The notes beneath the pieces were generated by a model. The model saw only the letters and a list, made by a program, of their open reading frames with translations. It did no database searches and was not told where the DNA came from. A stretch of 64,000 nt of DNA from Phycisphaerae bacterium. Its GTDB lineage: Bacteria; Planctomycetota; Phycisphaerae; UBA1845; Fen-1342. How positions within the stretch are numbered: position 1 is the stretch's first letter; every line of letters begins with the position of its first letter. The stretch spans positions 468,438-532,437 of the forward strand of contig JAUIEC010000001.1 of NCBI GenBank assembly GCA_030428945.1, written 5' to 3'. This document shows, in pieces, positions 1 to 8,584 of the stretch. A program made the position numbers and the translations under genes.

Positions 1-2
1 AG

Positions 3-1040
3 CACACCGTCGGCGTCATCGCCCGCCGGGTCTTCGACACCATGAGCGTGATCGAATCCGGCGCCACGATCATGTACACCGAGGGCCGGGCCACGCACAC
101 GCACTCGGCTACGGTCCTGGCCAGCGACGCGAAGGACAAGGCGATCTACCCGGTGATGGCCGGGCACGAGCAGATCAAGGACTGGGCCCGCTACCTGCCG
201 GTCGAAACGACCGACTTCGCGGTCTCGGCCGGGTTCTCGCTGCCGGCCCTCTACACCTTCATCCAGGACTCGTTCACCGAGGCCGGTGACGGCGGCAAGG
301 AAGCCTGGCAGATGTGGGAAGGCTTCCAGCGGGAGCACGACTTCAGCATGCAGCGTGACATTCTCGACTGGCTCGACACGGCCTCGATTTCGACCAGCTT
401 CGAGCTGGACGGGCAGGATGCCTGGGCGGTGCTGCTCAAGGTCCGCAACGAGAAGGTCGCCCGCGAGAAGCTGACGATGGCCCTCGAGTTCGTGTCCGAG
501 GAACTGGCCGACCTGGCGTCCGAGGTGCCGCCGCTGGCGATGCTGGCGATGCAGGTCGAGCCGACCATGAGCGACCTGGACGGCTTCCTCGACGTGCGGA
601 TGGCGATGCTGCCCGAGCCGATGGTCTGCGGCGTCCGCGACGGCTGGATGATGATGGCCTCGTCCGAGGATGCCATGCTGACCGTGCTGGCGACCGCGGC
701 CGGCGATCACGCCAACGTCACGCAGAACCCGTTCATCGCCGAGCGGGCCCTGCTCCCGACCCGGCCGGTCGAGGCGATCACCTTCGCCGATCATCGCGGC
801 GACGCGGAGGAAGTCGGCCAGGCGATCGGCGGCATCGGTGCGATGGCCGGGATGGTCACGTCGATGATCCCGGAACCGGAAGCCCGCGAGATGGTCGCCC
901 CGGTCTTCAACATGATCAGCCGCCTCGGCCCGGTCATCGCGAAGATCAACTTCTTCGAAGCCACCGGCACGGTGACCGAGTTCGACGGCAAGGTCTACCT
1001 GGTGCGCAGCGTGACGCACTATGCGCCCAAGGCGCAGTGA
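3..1040 (+). CDS. Hypothetical protein, 5'-truncated at the window edge
   Basis: The reading frame is open from base 3 and continues upstream of the window, so the true start is not visible. The ATG at 42 is only the first in-frame ATG. The visible 345 residues contain no membrane segment or catalytic motif that I recognise. The protein is rich in Met, Glu and Ala. Its style (cycles of short strands and helices, a late FDGKVYLVRS strand) loosely recalls the large secreted protein at 3509-5686, and both may be DUF3352-like, but this is only an impression. A strong hairpin with a T-rich tail follows the stop (1062-1097). Function unknown. Confidence 0.75.
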   Translation, partial: HTVGVIARRVFDTMSVIESGATIMYTEGRATHTHSATVLASDAKDKAIYPVMAGHEQIKDWARYLPVETTDFAVSAGFSLPALYTFIQDSFTEAGDGGKEAWQMWEGFQREHDFSMQRDILDWLDTASISTSFELDGQDAWAVLLKVRNEKVAREKLTMALEFVSEELADLASEVPPLAMLAMQVEPTMSDLDGFLDVRMAMLPEPMVCGVRDGWMMMASSEDAMLTVLATAAGDHANVTQNPFIAERALLPTRPVEAITFADHRGDAEEVGQAIGGIGAMAGMVTSMIPEPEAREMVAPVFNMISRLGPVIAKINFFEATGTVTEFDGKVYLVRSVTHYAPKAQ

Positions 1041-1061
1041 GCAGGTAAGCAGGAACGGAGT

Positions 1062-1097
1062 TGGGCCGCTTCCGGAAACGGAGCGGCCCACTTTCTT
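1062..1097 (+). terminator. Rho-independent terminator after the first gene
   Basis: A perfect 9-bp stem (TGGGCCGCT at 1062-1070 with AGCGGCCCA at 1082-1090) and an 11-nt loop are followed by CTTTCTT. It lies 22 nt after the stop of the truncated gene. A near-copy of the same hairpin lies at 1211-1250. Confidence 0.7.
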
Positions 1098-1140
1098 CGA
1101 GAGGGAAGAGGGGGCGAGGGAGCGAGCGACCGGAAGCGTG

Positions 1141-1179
1141 TGTGCCACTGCGGTTTTCGACGATTCTCGCGGTGGCACA
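1141..1179. repeat. Palindromic element, family C (GTGCCACTGCGA...TCGCAGTGGCAC)
   Basis: TGTGCCACTGCG pairs with CGCGGTGGCACA around a degenerate centre. This is one of about five copies of the same palindrome in intergenic DNA of this window (others near 39115, 44408, 45786 and 49498). No gene overlaps it. Confidence 0.55.
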
Positions 1180-1210
1180 CCACAGACCAGGCAAGTCACC
1201 AGGCAGGCAG

Positions 1211-1250
1211 GTGGGCCGCTCCTTTGTCGGCAGCGACCCACTTCTTTTCT
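1211..1250 (+). terminator. Second hairpin with T-rich tail
   Basis: GTGGGCCGCT (1211-1220) pairs with AGCGACCCAC (1232-1241) with one mismatch and is followed by TTCTTTTCT. It nearly duplicates the terminator at 1062. It sits between a plus gene and the 3' end of mqnC. The AAGTAAGC-type repeat (family E) then occupies 1246-1284 and runs to the mqnC stop. Confidence 0.5.
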
Positions 1251-1277
1251 TGCTTGCCTGGCTACGTGCTCACTTGC

Positions 1278-2477
1278 TTACTTCTTCAAGGGCAGCGGGC
1301 GGCGGGTGCGGGTCGTCTCGACCGGGCGGTAGTACTGATCGCGTTGCTGCGGGGTCCAGCCCGAGTCGGTGATGATCCGTCGGATCTGGTCCTCGTCGAG
1401 CCGGAAGGTTGCCCCGGCCGTGGAGACCACGTTCTCTTCCATCATCACCGAGCCCATGTCGTTGGCGCCGTAGAACAGGGCCAGTTGCCCGATCTTCGGA
1501 CCCATCGTCACCCAACTGCTCTGGATGTTCGGGACGTTGTCGAAGTACAGCCGCGAGATCGCCAGCCAGACCAGGTACTCGTGCCCGTCCGCCAGCAGCA
1601 GGTGCTTGCCGTCGGGAACCGGACGTCCGCTGACCGGGTGACGATTCTCGGGCGTATCGGGCAGGTGCTTCATCCGGCCGAGCGGCGTGTTCTCGGGCTG
1701 GAACGGCCAGTGGATGAAGGCCGTGAACCCGCCGTGCTCGTCCTGCAGGTCCCGCAGCAGACGCATGTGTTCGAGCCGCTCCTCGATCGTCTCGATGTGG
1801 CCCATCATCATCGTGCCGCTGGTCTTCATGCCCAGTTCGTGGGCCGCCCGCATGACCGCCATCCACTCGTGCGAGAGCGTCTTGCCCTGGCCGATCTTCG
1901 TGCGGATCCGGTCGACCAGGATCTCGCCCCCGCCGCCCGGGATGGTCGCCAGCCCGGCATCACGCAGCCGCTGCAGCACGTCCTTCAGCGGCATCTTGAA
2001 GATCTGGTGCATCGCCCAGATCTCGGGCGGGCTGAACGCGTGGATGTGAATGCTCGGGTAGTTGCCGCGAATGAACCGCAGCAGGTCCAGGTACCAACTG
2101 AACGGCAGGCCGTGCCCGCTCGGATCGTCCGCGGTCGGAACCAGGCCGCCCTGCATCAGGATCTGCGTTCCGCCGATCTCGATCAGTTCCTCGATCTTCC
2201 GCCCGATCTGCTCGAAGCTCAGGATGTAGGCCGCCTCGTCGCCCGGATCGGCCTTGAAGTTGCAGAAGATGCACTTGGCCGTGCAGACGTTCGAGTAGTT
2301 GATGTTCCGATCGACCACGTAGGTCCGGTAGGGCTCCGGGTGCATCTGCTGCACGCGCTCGAACGCCAGCCGACCCAGTTCGTGGATGCTCAGTTCGTGG
2401 TACATCCGCAGGGCGTCGGCTTCGCTGATCCGCGCGAATCCCGTTCCGGCCTCGCTCTCGGTCTGCATCGTGCTCAT
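1278..2477 (-). CDS. mqnC: Cyclic dehypoxanthinyl futalosine synthase (radical SAM)
   Basis: MqnC is the radical SAM enzyme that cyclises dehypoxanthine futalosine in the futalosine route to menaquinone. The 399-residue protein has the radical SAM cysteines C65-x3-C69-x2-C72 (VCTAKCIFC), the MqnC-type HAFSPPEI segment and a GGGGEILVDR glycine-rich stretch. These distinguish it from MqnE. I chose the ATG at 2477 because it overlaps the mqnA stop as ATGA and has GGAGG about 10 nt upstream; an in-frame ATG at 2501 would add eight residues. It is translationally coupled behind mqnA. The 3' end abuts an AAGTAAGC repeat tract. The remaining pathway genes (mqnB/D/E) are not in the window. Confidence 0.93.
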   Translation of the reverse strand: MSTMQTESEAGTGFARISEADALRMYHELSIHELGRLAFERVQQMHPEPYRTYVVDRNINYSNVCTAKCIFCNFKADPGDEAAYILSFEQIGRKIEELIEIGGTQILMQGGLVPTADDPSGHGLPFSWYLDLLRFIRGNYPSIHIHAFSPPEIWAMHQIFKMPLKDVLQRLRDAGLATIPGGGGEILVDRIRTKIGQGKTLSHEWMAVMRAAHELGMKTSGTMMMGHIETIEERLEHMRLLRDLQDEHGGFTAFIHWPFQPENTPLGRMKHLPDTPENRHPVSGRPVPDGKHLLLADGHEYLVWLAISRLYFDNVPNIQSSWVTMGPKIGQLALFYGANDMGSVMMEENVVSTAGATFRLDEDQIRRIITDSGWTPQQRDQYYRPVETTRTRRPLPLKK

Positions 2478-3313
2478 CGCGTCGCCGCCTCCGGTGTGCA
2501 TTCCGCCGGCCAGATGATCCGGGCGCCCGGGCGGGCCAGCCCGTAGCGGCCGCAGCCTTCCGCGAACAGGTCCGCACCGGCCACCATCCGCGGCGCCAGC
2601 GTGAACCGCAGACTCTCGGTCAGGTAGTGGGCGGCCAGTTCCTCCGACCAGCCCAGGTCCGGGCCGAACGTGCGGGCCAGTTCGCGGGCCTGCCCGGTGC
2701 CGAGGTCGCGGGCCGTCCGCAGGGTTTCGGCCAGGGCGTCAAACTGCGGCCCGGGCTCCAGGCGCGTCGCCCAGACGGCGAAGACGAACGGATGCCCGCT
2801 GTGCTGCCGCCACGCGCCGCCCAGGTCGACCTGGTAGGCGAACTTCGCCCGCCGCGGATCAACCACCTTGTCGCCGATCAGCAGGACCGATTCGTGCGCG
2901 GCCAGCGAATCACGCCGGGCGTCGATCTCCTCGACGTCCAGCCGCGTGCCGTACAACTGGTGCCACAGCAGCCGCGCCAGGGCAACCGAGGTGTGCGAGT
3001 CGCCGTCGGCCGCCAGCGTTCGGATCCGGTCCGGCGGGACCTGCGAGAAGACCCGCACCGTCAGCGTTTCACCGTCGCAGGCGATGCAGGCATCGGAGAC
3101 CACCCGCAGGCGACCGTTGCTGCGAATCACGTCGATGATCGGGATCAGGGCCGCATCGACGCGCCCCTCCTCCAGCAGCGCCGGCAGACGCGCCGGTACG
3201 TCCAGATGCAGGTCGACATCGCTCCGCTCGGCCAGACCCGCGATCAGCGGCTTGGAGTTGAGAAAGGAAACCGCGCCCAGACGTTGCACTGTGCTGGCCC
3301 TCGCTGCCAGCAC
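2474..3313 (-). CDS. mqnA: Chorismate dehydratase (menaquinone biosynthesis)
   Basis: MqnA removes water from chorismate to give 3-[(1-carboxyvinyl)oxy]benzoate, the entry step of the futalosine pathway. The 279-residue protein opens with the family signature AVSFLNSKPL near residue 14. It has the periplasmic-binding-protein-like two-lobe pattern, including ESVLLIGDKVV in the middle. The start given is GTG at 3313 without a clear ribosome site. A GTG eight codons later (3289), preceded by GAGGG, is an alternative. It overlaps mqnC by 4 nt (ATGA). The upstream gap to the plus-strand gene at 3509 must hold divergent promoters. Confidence 0.92.
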   Translation of the reverse strand: MLAARASTVQRLGAVSFLNSKPLIAGLAERSDVDLHLDVPARLPALLEEGRVDAALIPIIDVIRSNGRLRVVSDACIACDGETLTVRVFSQVPPDRIRTLAADGDSHTSVALARLLWHQLYGTRLDVEEIDARRDSLAAHESVLLIGDKVVDPRRAKFAYQVDLGGAWRQHSGHPFVFAVWATRLEPGPQFDALAETLRTARDLGTGQARELARTFGPDLGWSEELAAHYLTESLRFTLAPRMVAGADLFAEGCGRYGLARPGARIIWPAECTPEAATR

Positions 3314-3508
3314 ATCGATGCTGGCTGAAGCTTCTGAAACCGGTACAATTCCCTCGAAGTATATCCGGCCCCGCGGCGCAGAACCAAACGGCCGGAGTCG
3401 GGCGCAGAACTTTCAAAATCCCTGAAAAACACGTCGCGCAGCGGCGCATGCCGGACCGCTGGCGACCGCGGCACGGACAGGTACCCCCAACCCACCGGAG
3501 ACTTCGCG

Positions 3509-5686
3509 ATGAAGTTCTATCGCAGCGCGAGCATCGCCCACGCGGCCCTGGTCGGCATGTTCTTCTCCCTGGTCGCCCCGGCCCTGGCCGACGACCCGGC
3601 CGGTCACCTGCCGCGGCAGACGCTGGCCTACGTCGGCTGGGACGGCGTGCTGGACGACAGCAACGCCGGCATCCTCGACGCGATCCCCGCGATCCTGAAA
3701 CTGGTCGAGGAGGACACCGGACCGCAGGGCATGATCCTGCGGGTGCTTCCGCTGCTCGACCAGGCCCTGCGGGCCGACGGCGCCGCCGCGCTGCTCGGCT
3801 TCGCCTGGGACCGGGGCCCCATGCCGGTCTTCGCGATCGTCATGCACGGCCCCGGCCGGCAGATCATGGCCGCGGTCGACGCCATGCACGGCGACGCCAG
3901 CGAGGACTCGGTCGGCGGCGTGGTCTGCAAGCACGCCGGCGACTTCGCCTGGGGCGTTCACCGCGACACGTTCTTTTTCTGCTCGCGGTCCGCGACCGAG
4001 CAGGTCATCGCCAGCCTGGTCGACCCCGGCCAGTCGCTCGCCGGCACCACGGCCTTTCGCGAGGCCCGCGACGCGGCCCGCATTCCGGCCGATCCCGACT
4101 GGCACTTCACCGTCTACAAGAACATCCCGCAGTTGCTGCAGGCCCTGAAGACCGCCTCGGAAGACGCCGGCGACCCGGCCCCGGATGAGTTCTGGCAGGT
4201 GATCGACGAACTCGGCATCAACCAGATGCGGCAGGGCATCCTGCATGTCGCCCCCGACGACAAGTACACCGCCACCCGCATCTTCCTCGGCTACGAGGGA
4301 ACGCCCCGCGGACTGCTCAAACTCTGGCAGCAGGCGGCCGTCACCGGCAAGGACCTCAACCGCGTCCCGGCCGACGCCTACTGGGCCTCGGTCTGCAACC
4401 TGAACCTGGCCGAGGTCTGGCAGGAGGTCCTTCGCGTCATCGAGGAAATCGAACCGGACCTGATCAGCGACATCGAGGGCGGCGACGCGATGGCCGCCTC
4501 GATGCTCGGCTTCTCGCCCACCCAGGACCTGCTGCCGATCTTCGCCGACACCTGGATCTGGCACGACGCGCCCGACAACGGCGGCCTGCTGATCACCGGG
4601 GCCGTCCTCCAGGTCGAAACCCACGACGCCGAAGGCCTGCGGGCGATCTTCGGACGCCTGATGCAGATTGCCGCACCCGTGGCCGCCGCCCAGGAGGTCA
4701 GCCTGACCGTCCGGCAGGCCGACCACAACGGGCACACGATCGATTACCTGACCCTGCCCGGCCTGCCGGTCCCGATCGCGCCGGCCGTCGCCTTTCACGA
4801 CGGCTTCGCGGTCTGCGGCTTGAGCCCTCAGGCGGTCAAGGTCGTGCTCGACCACCTCGACACGCCCGCGGCCCGCGGCGGCCTGGCCAGCCACCAGGAC
4901 GTCGAGGAGATCCAGGCCAGGCTCGGCGGCCCGCTGCAGGCGTTCTACTACTCCGATGCCCGCTACACCACGCAGATGAGCTACGGCCTGAACCTGCTGG
5001 TGCAGACGATGGCCACCTCGCTGGCCGGGGCGGACATCGCCGATCTGCCGACGCTGCCGCAGGTGCTGGACGGAATGGGCGCGACCGTCGGTGGCTGCCG
5101 CGAAGTCGACGGCGGCGTGCTGTACGAAAGCTACGCGACCGGCGGCATGCCCGCGCTGCTTCCGACCGACCTGGCGGTGGTCGGCCTGCTGCTGTCGATC
5201 CTGCTGCCCTCGCTGGCCCGGGCCCGCACGCTCGCCAAGCGCGCGGTCAGCGCGTCGAATCTGCGCGGCCTCGGCCAGGGCTTCCACATCTACTCCAACG
5301 AAAACCGCGAAGACTTCCCGGATTCGTTCGAGGAACTGGTGGCCGCGGGGTATGTCACGCCCGACATGCTGGTCGCGCCGGAATACTGGGAAGAGCCGAC
5401 CAGCGATGCGGAAGTGGCCGCGCTGCAGGCCCGGGGTCTGCTGACCGCCGACAACCCCGGCAGCGATCTGCTGCGGACCAGCTACGTGCTGATCCCGGGG
5501 CAGAGCCAGGCCGCCGACGTGCGCAATGTCCTCGTATACGAAAAGCGCTTCAACGAGGACGGAGCCAACGTGCTGTTCCTCGACGGCCACGTCCAGTTCC
5601 TGCCCTGGTGGGAAGTCGGGCAGAAGGTCCGCGAGACCTACCAGCGCCTGGGGCGCGAGGATGAGATTCCCGCAGAGTTCCGCTAG
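3509..5686 (+). CDS. Large secreted protein with C-terminal pseudopilin-like, H-X9-DG-type module
   Basis: The 725-residue protein starts with a signal peptide (residues 1-27, cleavage after PALA). A long alpha/beta region (about 30-550) resembles planctomycete DUF3352-type proteins, beginning HLPRQTLAYVGW. Around residues 553-590 there is one hydrophobic stretch (VVGLLLSILLPSLARAR) followed by SNLRGLGQGFHIYS. This is the sequence normally found at the N-terminus of planctomycete DUF1559 or pseudopilin-like proteins. The C-terminus carries NVLFLDGHVQFLPW, the H-X9-DG-type motif of those proteins. A pseudopilin-like module thus seems fused to the end of a secreted protein. Start ATG; no strong ribosome site. 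Molecular function unknown. Confidence 0.8.
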   Translation: MKFYRSASIAHAALVGMFFSLVAPALADDPAGHLPRQTLAYVGWDGVLDDSNAGILDAIPAILKLVEEDTGPQGMILRVLPLLDQALRADGAAALLGFAWDRGPMPVFAIVMHGPGRQIMAAVDAMHGDASEDSVGGVVCKHAGDFAWGVHRDTFFFCSRSATEQVIASLVDPGQSLAGTTAFREARDAARIPADPDWHFTVYKNIPQLLQALKTASEDAGDPAPDEFWQVIDELGINQMRQGILHVAPDDKYTATRIFLGYEGTPRGLLKLWQQAAVTGKDLNRVPADAYWASVCNLNLAEVWQEVLRVIEEIEPDLISDIEGGDAMAASMLGFSPTQDLLPIFADTWIWHDAPDNGGLLITGAVLQVETHDAEGLRAIFGRLMQIAAPVAAAQEVSLTVRQADHNGHTIDYLTLPGLPVPIAPAVAFHDGFAVCGLSPQAVKVVLDHLDTPAARGGLASHQDVEEIQARLGGPLQAFYYSDARYTTQMSYGLNLLVQTMATSLAGADIADLPTLPQVLDGMGATVGGCREVDGGVLYESYATGGMPALLPTDLAVVGLLLSILLPSLARARTLAKRAVSASNLRGLGQGFHIYSNENREDFPDSFEELVAAGYVTPDMLVAPEYWEEPTSDAEVAALQARGLLTADNPGSDLLRTSYVLIPGQSQAADVRNVLVYEKRFNEDGANVLFLDGHVQFLPWWEVGQKVRETYQRLGREDEIPAEFR

Positions 5687-5703
5687 ACCGGCGGCACAAG
5701 GTA

Positions 5704-5786
5704 CGCAGGAGTGAGCGAGTGAATCAGGAAGAACAGGCAGCGCGGCCGGCTTGCTTCGCGCTTCCACCCATTCGCCCGTTCACCCC
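5704..5786. repeat. Family F repeat block (GTGAAAGAGTGAA-type, inverted)
   Basis: A degenerate GAGTGAGCGAGTGAATCAGG arm is followed by a GC-rich centre and a TTCCACCCATTCGCCCGTTCACC arm. This matches the hairpin-like blocks at 39145, 49415, 50998, 59774 and 61389. It fills the gap before the oxidoreductase gene. Confidence 0.45.
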
Positions 5787-5801
5787 GCCGGAGGCCCGCT
5801 A

Positions 5802-8006
5802 GTGCAGACGCCCCGATCCGGTGGTGGCTGGCCGGCCCTGGCCTACACGTGGCGGATGGCCCGCCAGGTCGGCGGGATCGGCAGGCTCTACCAGGCGCTG
5901 CGCCGCCGCAACGCCTGCAAGACCTGCGCACTCGGCATGGGCGGGCAGCAGGGCGGACTGGTCAACGAAGCCGGACACTTCCCCGAGGTCTGCAAGAAGT
6001 CGATGCAGGCCATGGCCGCCGACATGCAGGACGGGCTGACGCCGGCTTTCTTCGAGCGCTACAGCGTCGCCGAGCTTCAGGCGCTGTCGCCCCATGACCT
6101 CGAACACGCCGGACGCCTGGCCGAACCGCTGGTGCTCGAACCCGGCGCGACCCACTATCGACCGATCACCTGGGACGCGGCCCTCGACCTGTGCGGCGCG
6201 TCCCTGCGGGCGACCGATCCGAACGAGGCGTTCTTCTACTTCAGCGGGCGGGCGTCCAACGAGGCCGCCTTCGCCTGGCAGTTGTTCGCCCGCCTGTATG
6301 GAACGAACCACGTCAACAACTGCAGCTATTACTGCCACCAGGCCAGCGGGGTCGGGCTCACCAGCAGCATCGGCACGGGAACCGCCACGGTGCAGCTTGA
6401 CGACCTGCACCACTGCGACCTGTTCTTCCTGATCGGCGGCAATCCGGCCTCGAACCACCCCCGGCTGATGACGACCCTGGCCGACATCCGCCGGCGGGGC
6501 GGTGACGTGATCGTGATCAACCCGCTGCGCGAGACCGGGCTGGTCAACTTCAGCATCCCCTCGCGCCCGCTGTCGCTGCTGTTCGGCACGTCGATCGCCA
6601 GCGAGTACGTACAGCCGAACATCGGCGGCGACATCGCCGTCCTGGTCGGCATCGCCAAGCAGCTTGACGCCTGGAACACGCTCGATCGCCCGTTCCTGAC
6701 GCAGGCCACCGAAGGACTCGACGAGTACATCCAGTTCCTGCGGGCCTGCCCGTGGGAACAGATCGAGCAGGCCGGCGGCGTCAAACGCGGCGTCATCCGC
6801 CGGATCGCAAAAATCTACGCCGATGCGCGGGCGGCCGTCTTCGCCTGGACGATGGGCATCACGCACCACACCCACGGCGTCGACAACGTCCGCGCGATCG
6901 CCAACCTGGCCCTGCTGCGCGGCATGATCGGCCGGCCGCACGCGGGTCTGCTGCCGATCCGCGGACACAGCAACGTGCAGGGCGTCGGCTCGGTCGGCGT
7001 GACGCCCACGCTGAAGAAAGCCATCTTCGAACGGATCGAGCAGCACTTCGGCCTGCAACTGCCGACCACGCCCGGGCTCGACACGCTCGGCTGCATGCAG
7101 GCCATGCAGGCCGGAAGAATGCGGATGGCCGTCTGCCTGGGCGGCAACCTGTTCGGCTCGAACCCCGACGCGCGGGCCACCGCGGCCGCGTTCGCCGAAA
7201 CGGACACGGTCGTCTACCTGAGCACGACCCTCAACACCGGGCACGCCTGGGGCCTCGGCAAACGGACGCTGATCCTGCCGGTCCGGGCCCGCGACGAGGA
7301 GGAACAGGCCACCACCCAGGAGTCGATGTTCAACTTCGTCCGCCAGAGCGACGGCGGACCCGCCCGCATCCCCGGCGCCCGCAGCGAAGTCGCCATCGTC
7401 GCCGACCTGGCCGACCGCGTGCTCGGCTCGGACGGACCGGTCGACTGGGCCGAACTGCGCGATCACCGCAACCTGCGCCGCACGATCGCCGCCGTCGTCC
7501 CCGGCTTCCAGGCCCTCGAACGAATCGAGACCGACGGCGAATTCCAGATCGACGGCCGCACGCTGCACCGTCCGACCTTCCCGACCGAAACCGGCCGGGC
7601 CCGCCTGCACGTCACGCCGATTCCGCAACGCGACCTGGCCCCCGACGAGTTGCTGATGATGACCATCCGCAGCGAAGGCCAGTTCAACACCGTCGTCTAC
7701 GAAGAGCACGACCTGTACCGCGGACAGGAACGCCGCGACGTGATCCTGCTCAGCCGCGAGGACATCGACCGCCTCGGCCTGCGACCCGAACAGCGCATCC
7801 GCGTCTACAACGACACCGGCGAGATGACCGTGCTGGTCCGGGTCTTCGACCTGCCGCCCGGCAACGCGGCCATGTACTTCCCCGAGGCCAACGTGCTGGT
7901 CCCGCGCGTACGCGACGACGAGTCCCGCACGCCCGCGTTCAAGGCGGTCGCCGTGCGGATCGCGGCCGAGGCATCCGGCACGCCGCTGCCGGTGCGGTCC
8001 GGGTGA
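5802..8006 (+). CDS. FdhF/YdeP-family molybdopterin oxidoreductase
   Basis: This is a large-subunit oxidoreductase expected to carry bis-MGD molybdenum or tungsten. Its closest style is the FdhF/YdeP family (formate-dehydrogenase-like, true substrate usually unknown). The 734 residues carry an N-terminal C39-x2-C42 with C64, fewer cysteines than a full 4Fe-4S ligand set. They also have the YdeP-type CSYYCHQASGVGL segment and GGNPASNHPRL, with the C-terminal molydopterin-dinucleotide-binding domain from about residue 600. I chose GTG 5802 because GGAGG lies 9 nt upstream; an earlier TTG at 5751 lacks a ribosome site. It is coupled to mobA through a GTGA overlap, which fits a need for the guanylylated cofactor. 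No electron-transfer subunit is nearby. Confidence 0.88.
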   Translation: MQTPRSGGGWPALAYTWRMARQVGGIGRLYQALRRRNACKTCALGMGGQQGGLVNEAGHFPEVCKKSMQAMAADMQDGLTPAFFERYSVAELQALSPHDLEHAGRLAEPLVLEPGATHYRPITWDAALDLCGASLRATDPNEAFFYFSGRASNEAAFAWQLFARLYGTNHVNNCSYYCHQASGVGLTSSIGTGTATVQLDDLHHCDLFFLIGGNPASNHPRLMTTLADIRRRGGDVIVINPLRETGLVNFSIPSRPLSLLFGTSIASEYVQPNIGGDIAVLVGIAKQLDAWNTLDRPFLTQATEGLDEYIQFLRACPWEQIEQAGGVKRGVIRRIAKIYADARAAVFAWTMGITHHTHGVDNVRAIANLALLRGMIGRPHAGLLPIRGHSNVQGVGSVGVTPTLKKAIFERIEQHFGLQLPTTPGLDTLGCMQAMQAGRMRMAVCLGGNLFGSNPDARATAAAFAETDTVVYLSTTLNTGHAWGLGKRTLILPVRARDEEEQATTQESMFNFVRQSDGGPARIPGARSEVAIVADLADRVLGSDGPVDWAELRDHRNLRRTIAAVVPGFQALERIETDGEFQIDGRTLHRPTFPTETGRARLHVTPIPQRDLAPDELLMMTIRSEGQFNTVVYEEHDLYRGQERRDVILLSREDIDRLGLRPEQRIRVYNDTGEMTVLVRVFDLPPGNAAMYFPEANVLVPRVRDDESRTPAFKAVAVRIAAEASGTPLPVRSG

Positions 8007-8584
8007 ACGGCCTGGTCGGCGGCATCCTGATCGGCGGGTCCAGTCGCCGCATGGGCACCCCCAAGCACCTGCTGAAGCGCGACGGGCAGACCCTGCTCGA
8101 TCGAACCATCGACCTGCTCGCGCCGCGCGTCGAAGAGATCGTCGTGCTCGGGAGCGGCGCCCTGCCACCCGGATGCACCTGCCGGCAACTGTCGGACTGG
8201 GGACTGGCCCGCGGTCCGGTGGCCGGGATCCGGGCCGGGCTCGCCTGGGCGGAACCGCGCGGCCTGCTGCTGGTGGCCTGCGACCTGCCGCACCTGGATG
8301 CCGCGGCCCTGGACTGGCTGCTGGCGGCCCGCACGGGAAGCGGTGTCGTGCCGGTGACGCCGGACGGCCGCGTGCAACCGCTGCTGGCGATCTACGAGTC
8401 CGCGCTGGTTCCTGATCTGGATCAGAGCCTGGCGCTGCGCCCGGCGCTGCCGGCCCGGGCCCTGGCGGCGCTGCCCGGCGTCATCCGGGAATCGGTGCCG
8501 GATCCGCTCGGGCCCGCGTGGACCAATGCCAACACGCCCGAAGACTGGCGCTCAGCCGGCGGTCGCGCTGCCGAGGATCGATAG
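8003..8584 (+). CDS. mobA: Molybdenum cofactor guanylyltransferase (MobA-like)
   Basis: MobA attaches GMP to molybdopterin to make the MGD cofactor. The 193-residue protein has the nucleotidyltransferase signature GGILIGGSSRRMGTPKHLL at the N-terminus, a variant of LAGGxSxRMGxxK. It also has ARGPVAGIRAGL and the metal-binding VACDLPHL. GTG 8003 overlaps the oxidoreductase stop (GTGA), so translation is probably coupled. The last 33 bases overlap the convergent CPBP gene. A related MobA-like domain transferring CMP (MocA) is possible, but a bis-MGD enzyme next door favours GMP. Confidence 0.85.
   Translation: MNGLVGGILIGGSSRRMGTPKHLLKRDGQTLLDRTIDLLAPRVEEIVVLGSGALPPGCTCRQLSDWGLARGPVAGIRAGLAWAEPRGLLLVACDLPHLDAAALDWLLAARTGSGVVPVTPDGRVQPLLAIYESALVPDLDQSLALRPALPARALAALPGVIRESVPDPLGPAWTNANTPEDWRSAGGRAAEDR

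Noticed and set aside
3413-5767. Minus-strand open frame of 784 codons opposite the secreted protein
   Set aside because: The plus-strand frame has a signal peptide and recognisable C-terminal motifs; the opposite frame does not.
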